Assembly: GCA_964489215.1 (NCBI GenBank)
Contig: CAZAYB010000102.1
Span: 1 to 10,930, forward strand
Direction of reading: 5' to 3'
Origin: CAZAYB01 sp964489215
GTDB taxonomy: Bacteria; Planctomycetota; Phycisphaerae; Sedimentisphaerales; Anaerohalosphaeraceae
DNA length: 10,930 bases
Numbering within the stretch: position 1 is the stretch's first letter; the number at the start of each line of letters is the position of its first letter. The notes under the pieces were generated by a model, which did not search any database, was not told where the DNA came from, and worked only from the letters and a program-made list of their open reading frames with translations. The position numbers and the translations under genes were made by a program. Shown piece by piece: positions 6,584 through 10,930 of this stretch.

Positions 6584-8101
6584 AATAAAAAAAAGTCAGC
6601 AGGCAGCCTGGCTGACTCCCGGTGAAAGATTTAAGCTCAAAATAGCCCAGATTTTAATTAGAACTTCCCCCTTGTGGGCCCAGGTAAAGGGGTTTGCAAA
6701 TTATTTCGAAAATAATATCCAAACTGACGCTAAGAAAAGAGGCGTCTCAAAGGCTGTTATAGAAACAGGGTTGAGCAGCGGGTCGGTAAACCTGTGGCTG
6801 GGTTTTAGAAGGGTTCACCAGGACCTTGACGATTATAAAAAATTGTGGGACTTCATTAGCTGGCTCGGCATTCAAGAACTGGAAATGGATGTCAGGCTCG
6901 AGAGCAATCAGATCACAGACATAATAACGCTTCTGTATACAAAAAGAAGACATATTCGAAACGCTCTCCATAACGACAAGATAAATCATTCAATTAAAAA
7001 ACTCATTTCATCAAAAGGTATTCACATTGCCTGCACAAGAACAAGAATTAATGAAAAGTGTCTTAGAATTGAATACACTTATTGCATACTGTGTTTCAGC
7101 AGAATTGTCAGATGGTTCGAACATGTAAATTCAGAGTTCAGGGACCATCGTGCCCTTTTCACCGCGGCTCCTCGTTACGCTTTCTCTGTAGCGGCTTTGG
7201 CAACAATAGTGCCGATAATCCTGGCTGTGGCAAACAGCAACTGGATGCTTTTAACAATATCAATCCTTGAAGCAATTGTGCTCTTTATAATTATCTACCT
7301 TTTCTTCTCCGTTGTCGGCAGTATTGAGTATGATAACGAAGAAACCAACTTCAACCTGACTATTGCACTTAGACAGCTGGAAGAATACACAAACAGGTTC
7401 CAGACAGATATTAAAAGGGCTCAGGCGATTCAGATGAAGTTTTTGCCGTCTTCAAAGCCCGAACCTTTCAAAGATAAACTGAACTGGGCATGGTTTTTCA
7501 GACCTCAGGAACAGGTCGGAGGTGACTACTTCGACCTCGAAAAGCTGGACGACAATAAGGTAGCGATGATTTTCTGCGATGTAAGCGGTCATGGTATGTC
7601 CGCCGCTTTCATAACAGCTATTGTAAAAACCACGTTCCAGATTTGGACCGATAATAAACAGCCTCTCAGTATACTTGCACAGGATCTTAACAGCAATCTG
7701 TACCGAATTACCCCCGATGACAGCTTCGCAGCAGCTGTAATTGCCGTTTTTCACCTTGATACTAATGTTTTAGAGTATGCCAACCTCGGCCATAACCCAG
7801 AGCCTTTGTTATCAACGCCCGATAAAAATATTATTACCTTATCTGATGCAAATAATTTGCTGCTCGGGGTTAATAAAAATATCGACCTTCAGATAAAGCA
7901 AAAAAAACTTTTAACCGGCCAGACGCTCATTTTTGTTTCTGACGGAATTACAGAGGCCGTTGATGCTGATGAAAATGAGTACGGAATTGAGCGTTTCTGC
8001 GATTTTATCAGACATTCCACAGAGGACAACGAGAAAATGGTTAACAACCTCTACAGCGAAATTATCTCTTATACTAACGGAGCTGACCAGCTCGATGACC
8101 A
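6570..8101 (+). CDS. SpoIIE/RsbU-type PP2C serine phosphatase, 3' end lost in assembly gap
   Basis: A membrane-bound protein phosphatase of the SpoIIE/RsbU (PPM) family; 510 residues are visible. Domains in order: an N-terminal region of unclear family (about 15-190), two hydrophobic helices (about 203-221 and 226-248), a helical, probably coiled-coil linker (258-290), and the PP2C domain from about 285. Metal-binding motifs are present: GGDYFD (317-322), DVSGHG (337-342), GHNP (407-410), SDGITEA (457-463) and YG (471-472). The last metal-site motif, QLDD (507-510), is reached just as the N run begins, so only roughly the last 10-15 residues are missing. Such enzymes dephosphorylate anti-sigma-factor antagonists in partner-switching pathways; no partner is visible. 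The ATG 6570 has a poor SD (GGGG) and probably depends on the leader ORF. Confidence 0.88.
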
Positions 8102-8201
8102 NNNNNNNNNNNNNNNNNNNNNNNNNNNNNNNNNNNNNNNNNNNNNNNNNNNNNNNNNNNNNNNNNNNNNNNNNNNNNNNNNNNNNNNNNNNNNNNNNNN
8201 N
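8102..8201. other. Assembly gap (100 N)
   Basis: Exactly 100 N bases, a conventional placeholder for a gap of unknown length. The family lengths on both sides suggest that the lost sequence holds the last residues of the phosphatase, an intergenic stretch, and the signal peptide and FTSQGCSSCPPA-type motif of the DUF1223 gene. The true gap is therefore probably longer than 100 bp. Confidence 0.97.
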
Positions 8202-8822
8202 GAAAAGGCCTTTACCGAACTGGTTCAGTGGGCAAACAAACAGTCAGTGCCGGTCTACCCGCTAGCATTTCATGTCGATTTCTGGGATGATGATCAGTGG
8301 TCGGACCCTTTCGGTACTGAGGAAAATTCATTACGTCAGCTTGACTACATTATAAACTTTCGGATAATTAACCGTTATGTTCCCCAGGTAGTCATCAACG
8401 GACGTGAACACTTCAAGGCCAAAGCTTCCAAAATGAAAAGGAAAGCGCAGTCGGCAATGTCAGATAAAGTCAGTCAGAAGATTGACTTAGAAGTTTCAAA
8501 TGCAAACAGACCAAACGTAATTGAGGTCTTATATGAGGTAAACGGCGTTCAGGAAATGGCCGCTGTCAGGTTTGCAGTTGTTCAGCGGAATCTTATCACT
8601 AATGTTACCGGCGGAGAAAATAAGGGTAAAACACTAAAATCTGATAATGTTGTTCGATCATTCAAAAGTGTGCTGGCAGAAGAAGCGGAAAAGAAATCAG
8701 TTTTCCTTACAATGCCCGATGACATTAAAATTCAGGACAGTTCTGTTATAGCTTTCGTTCAGAATCTTCAGGATAGAAAAATTACAGCTGCTGCCAAAGC
8801 TGACCTCTCTGAGGTTAATTAA
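8202..8822 (+). CDS. DUF1223 family thioredoxin-fold protein, 5' end lost in assembly gap
   Basis: The 206 visible residues match the C-terminal part of the DUF1223 family of secreted, thioredoxin-like proteins of unknown function. Recognisable blocks are PLAFHVDFWDDDQWSDPF (18-35), the RQ segment near 42, and YVPQVVINGREHF (57-69). The family's N-terminal signal peptide and CSSCP motif, the putative redox site, are missing. The first visible residues, EKAFTELV, would fall directly after that motif, so only about 40-60 residues should be absent. The part after the thioredoxin-like core (about 100-180) is beta-rich and ends in NVVRSFKSVL, as in other members. The phosphatase frame reads into this one only through the N run, and the two are separate genes. 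No clear terminator separates it from the converging parB. Confidence 0.85.
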   Translation, partial: EKAFTELVQWANKQSVPVYPLAFHVDFWDDDQWSDPFGTEENSLRQLDYIINFRIINRYVPQVVINGREHFKAKASKMKRKAQSAMSDKVSQKIDLEVSNANRPNVIEVLYEVNGVQEMAAVRFAVVQRNLITNVTGGENKGKTLKSDNVVRSFKSVLAEEAEKKSVFLTMPDDIKIQDSSVIAFVQNLQDRKITAAAKADLSEVN

Positions 8823-8885
8823 GCTATGGCTGGGTATCTAAACTCTGATAAGATTATTTAAAGCAATTACTTATAATCAAACACC

Positions 8886-9827
8886 TTATTCGCTGAATGC
8901 ATCAATCAGACCCATCTTTTCAGAGAGCCTGTCAAATTCATCAAGAGAGAAAAAGTCTATAATGATCTTGCCGCGTTTGCCGTTTTTCCTTGCGTTGATA
9001 GTTACTTTTGTGCCCAATGCATCACGAAGCTTCTTTTCAAGGTCTGCTATATGAGGACTTTTCTCTTTCGGTTCATTCTTGACGGGTTCACCAGTCAAAT
9101 GCCGTCTTACAAGCTTTTCCACCTCCCTGACACTTAACCGCCCTGCAAGCGCCCTGTTAGCCATTTTTTGCCTTAATTGGTCGGTAGGCAGTCCAAGTAT
9201 GGCCCGTGCATGCCCCATAGATATTGACCCATCCTGGAGCATATTGTGCACCTCTTTAGGTAAGTCCAGTAACCTAAGGTGGTTAGATATTACCGATCGA
9301 TCTTCACCGAGTTTTTCAGCTGCCTGAGATTGATTTAGACCAAAACTATCAAGGTATTGTCGATACGCTTTAGCTCTTTCAAGTGGATTCAGATCTGTCC
9401 TGTGAATATTTTCTACTAGGGCAAGCTCCAGCATCTCCTCGTCTGTTGCCTCTCTTACTAAAGCGGGCACTTCTATTAATTTCGCCTGCCTGGCTGCTCT
9501 TACTCTTCTCTCCCCCGCTATTATCTCAAATTCAGAACCTTTTCTCCTAAGAAGTACAGGCTGAATGATGCCATTAGCTTTGATAGACTCAGTAAGCTCT
9601 TTTAGGTCGTCCTGGTTCCATTCCTGTCTCGGCTGAAAGGGATTTGCTTTAATTTTATCCAGAGATACCGTATTTACTGCCGATTTAAGCCCCGGATCTT
9701 CAGGAAAGCCTATATCTGAAGACTCCGAACCCTGTTCAGAGCTTTGTTGAAAGTTTGAAGCACCGCCGATTAACGATTCGAGCCCCCTGCCCAAATGCGG
9801 CTTTTTCCCCTTTTTTTTCGCTGCCAT
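8886..9827 (-). CDS. parB: Chromosome partitioning protein ParB (Spo0J family)
   Basis: CTP-dependent DNA clamp that loads at parS and spreads to organise and segregate the replication origin; 313 residues, the usual length. Visible parts: a basic N-terminus with LGRGLESLI (12-20), typical of the ParA-stimulating segment; the ParB/sulfiredoxin-like CTPase domain with NPFQPR (62-67), GIIQPVLLR (86-94) and GERRVRAA (105-112); ENIHRTDLNPLE (139-150); a helix-turn-helix LNQSQAAEKLGEDRSVISNHLRLL split over 164-187; and a C-terminal dimerisation region (about 258-313). A GGAG SD lies 7 nt before the ATG. Two parS sites lie just upstream, which supports chromosomal ParB rather than the related Noc. 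No parA is next to it within the window. Confidence 0.96.
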   Translation of the reverse strand: MAAKKKGKKPHLGRGLESLIGGASNFQQSSEQGSESSDIGFPEDPGLKSAVNTVSLDKIKANPFQPRQEWNQDDLKELTESIKANGIIQPVLLRRKGSEFEIIAGERRVRAARQAKLIEVPALVREATDEEMLELALVENIHRTDLNPLERAKAYRQYLDSFGLNQSQAAEKLGEDRSVISNHLRLLDLPKEVHNMLQDGSISMGHARAILGLPTDQLRQKMANRALAGRLSVREVEKLVRRHLTGEPVKNEPKEKSPHIADLEKKLRDALGTKVTINARKNGKRGKIIIDFFSLDEFDRLSEKMGLIDAFSE

Positions 9828-9961
9828 GATAAATCTCCATATTTAAAATATGCACCTGATAATTATTTCGTATATCTTAACCATAATCTTAATTAAGTCC
9901 AGCCAAGAGATGAAAAAATTTTTAACAAATCCCTTGGAAAGCAAAACTTCTACTTTTTCTG

Positions 9962-9977
9962 TGTTTCACGTGGAACA
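9962..9977. promoter_or_regulatory. parS: parS site 1 (ParB-binding centromere)
   Basis: TGTTTCACGTGGAACA matches the canonical bacterial parS sequence (reverse complement of the B. subtilis form) at all 16 positions. It lies 134 bp upstream of the parB start codon. ParB spreading from it could also repress parB. Confidence 0.95.
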
Positions 9978-10088
9978 ATCTATTATCGGCCTTTTTTAAA
10001 ATATTAGTTAGTATTTATCAGATAATTTAAGATATAACAGTCAGCGTGTGAAATTTATAGCTGATCTCAAATATACGCCAACAGGAAG

Positions 10089-10104
10089 TGTTCCACGTGG
10101 AACA
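10089..10104. promoter_or_regulatory. parS: parS site 2 (perfect palindrome)
   Basis: TGTTCCACGTGGAACA is a fully symmetric 16-bp parS. Its start is 127 bp from that of site 1, close to 12 helical turns at 10.5 bp per turn, so both may lie on the same DNA face. Confidence 0.95.
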
Positions 10105-10122
10105 TGTAAAAAAAAATTACAT
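10104..10122. repeat. Inverted repeat with A-tract loop next to parS
   Basis: ATGTAA (10104-10109) and TTACAT (10117-10122) flank seven A bases; the first arm touches the last base of parS site 2. The run of T on the minus strand lies in the loop, not after the stem, so it is not a normal terminator. It may act as a bent or melting DNA segment, or be chance. Confidence 0.3.
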
Positions 10123-10207
10123 CAGGGGGGTAAAAAAATTGCTTAAAAACTTTATATTTGCCTTTGACATCTATTCGCAGAAGACTGAGCAAATAATCAG
10201 TAACTCC

Positions 10208-10930
10208 TTACAAATTATACAGCTCACTAATCCCATAACCCTGTTGAATCATAGAATCAATCTTTTGAATATTGTCCCTGGGAATAACGACTGTTGGACT
10301 GTTCTTTTCAAATTCAATAATGTCAAACTTTTTATCCTTATCTAAAGAAAAAAGCTGATCATATAAATCCTGAAGCGATCCCACTTTTTTCCCATTGCAT
10401 GTTTTAACGACCATTTGCCCTAAATCCTGATAACCTAGATTTACTGGTGAAGGCAAAACATAGCTTAAAATGATTATTTCTTTACGCTCCTCGGTAGGGC
10501 GGTAAGCATAGTTAGTTAGATAGTTAAATAAATGAGGCGGAGCCTTACCATGCCAATTTTCACCGTAAATCTTCAAATAGTAGTAACTTAACGGCTGAAA
10601 CACGAAACCGGCTCGAACCAGATATCTGGGACTGCTGCCGTAATCATAGTAACTAACCAGCATTTGTGAACCACTGAATGTTTTTGCTGTCGATTCTACT
10701 TTTGTATTCACTCCATCTCTAAAAACTTCTAAATTTACTTTATCACCAACAACCGAAGTATTTACCAGGTGTTCAAGGTCCAGTTTTCCGTATATTTTGT
10801 CGTTATATCTGCCGTACGGATTGATAATATTGCCATTAATAGCGGTTATAACATCATGCTTCTTGAGATTATCAGACCCTGTGCCGAGGTTATAGACACT
10901 GCTTACCAGGACCCCATGCTTAATATCATC
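10208..10930 (-). CDS. Deg9-like PDZ serine protease, C-terminal part (5' end outside window)
   Basis: The frame is open from the right edge to TAA 10208-10210, giving 240 residues without the N-terminal region. An internal GTG at 10711 is not the start, because coding similarity continues upstream of it. Visible residues 5-75 form a PDZ domain (GVLVSSVYN, LKKHDVITAINGNII, then DKVNLEVFRDG). Residues 101-120 (PRYLVRAGFVFQPLS) and 165-240 (GYQDLGQMVVKTCNGKKV, FDIIEFEKNSPTVVIPRD, ending near YGISELY) match the extra PDZ-like C-terminal module of plant Deg9-type proteases of the S1C/trypsin family. The catalytic triad domain would lie to the right. Its likely job is ATP-independent protein quality control. 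It precedes parB on the same strand, but 380 bp with parS sites lie between them. Confidence 0.75.
   Translation of the reverse strand, partial: DDIKHGVLVSSVYNLGTGSDNLKKHDVITAINGNIINPYGRYNDKIYGKLDLEHLVNTSVVGDKVNLEVFRDGVNTKVESTAKTFSGSQMLVSYYDYGSSPRYLVRAGFVFQPLSYYYLKIYGENWHGKAPPHLFNYLTNYAYRPTEERKEIIILSYVLPSPVNLGYQDLGQMVVKTCNGKKVGSLQDLYDQLFSLDKDKKFDIIEFEKNSPTVVIPRDNIQKIDSMIQQGYGISELYNL

Larger units (their letters stand above)
9828..10207. other. Intergenic centromere region upstream of parB
   Basis: A 380-bp AT-rich stretch between the Deg-like gene and parB, containing the two parS sites and a small A-tract inverted repeat (10104-10122). I looked for DnaA boxes of the TTATNCACA type and saw none, so an origin of replication inside this stretch is not supported. 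An open frame starting at GTG 10088 is a by-product of parS. Confidence 0.7.

Noticed and set aside
8852..8878. GATTAT/ATAATC inverted repeat between the DUF1223 gene and parB as a terminator
   Set aside because: Only 6 AT-rich base pairs with a 15-nt loop and no T-run after it on either strand.
9828..10207. Replication origin (oriC) in the parS region
   Set aside because: AT-rich and next to parB, but no DnaA boxes of the TTATNCACA type are visible, and dnaA or dnaN is not adjacent.
10088..10345. 85-codon plus-strand open frame beginning at a GTG with MFHVEH
   Set aside because: Its first codons are simply the parS sequence read as protein, a known cause of false starts, and its 3' half is antisense to the Deg-like coding sequence.
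1..10930. Defence island, CRISPR, transposon or prophage
   Set aside because: No direct-repeat arrays, transposase or integrase frames, terminal inverted repeats or tRNA-associated duplications are seen; the genes are ordinary housekeeping and signalling types.

Overview
The window is a moderately AT-rich bacterial chromosome segment, probably from a draft or metagenome scaffold because it carries a run of exactly 100 N (8102-8201). The gene set (Na+/solute symporter, M50 protease, thioredoxin reductase, PilZ protein, SpoIIE-type phosphatase, DUF1223 protein, chromosomal ParB with parS sites, Deg9-like PDZ protease), together with mostly weak ribosome binding sites, would suit a Planctomycetota lineage such as Phycisphaerae. 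That placement is an impression from gene content, not a demonstration.

Left block, minus strand (4354 down to 1): a compact four-gene run reads from a membrane-anchored protein of unknown function (466 aa) into thioredoxin reductase trxB (2-bp gap), an M50 site-2-type membrane protease (8-bp gap) and a sodium:solute symporter (29-bp gap) that runs off the left edge. A candidate promoter lies so close to the first ATG that the transcript would be nearly leaderless, and a 14-bp perfect palindrome overlaps its -35 box.

Middle block, plus strand (4710-8822): a YcgR-like PilZ protein ends in a structured 3' region with a clear intrinsic terminator. Next come a class II aldolase-like protein with a substituted metal ligand and then a SpoIIE/RsbU-type PP2C phosphatase with an undefined N-terminal domain and two membrane helices. 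The phosphatase has a near-consensus promoter, and its strong Shine-Dalgarno sequence serves a 10-residue mini-ORF overlapping the gene start. The phosphatase runs into the N gap. On the far side is the C-terminal part of a different gene, a DUF1223 protein; the apparent 750-residue fusion across the gap is an artefact.

Right block, minus strand (10930-8886): the C-terminal half of a Deg9-like PDZ serine protease, then a 380-bp intergenic region with two 16-bp parS centromere sites 127 bp apart, then parB. This is a chromosome segregation locus with ParB and its binding sites side by side, but no parA is visible. I see no CRISPR array, insertion sequence, tRNA or rRNA. The most notable observations are the parB/parS locus, the leader ORF of the phosphatase, the altered aldolase site, the possible pseudoknot-terminator RNA, and the assembly-gap fusion.
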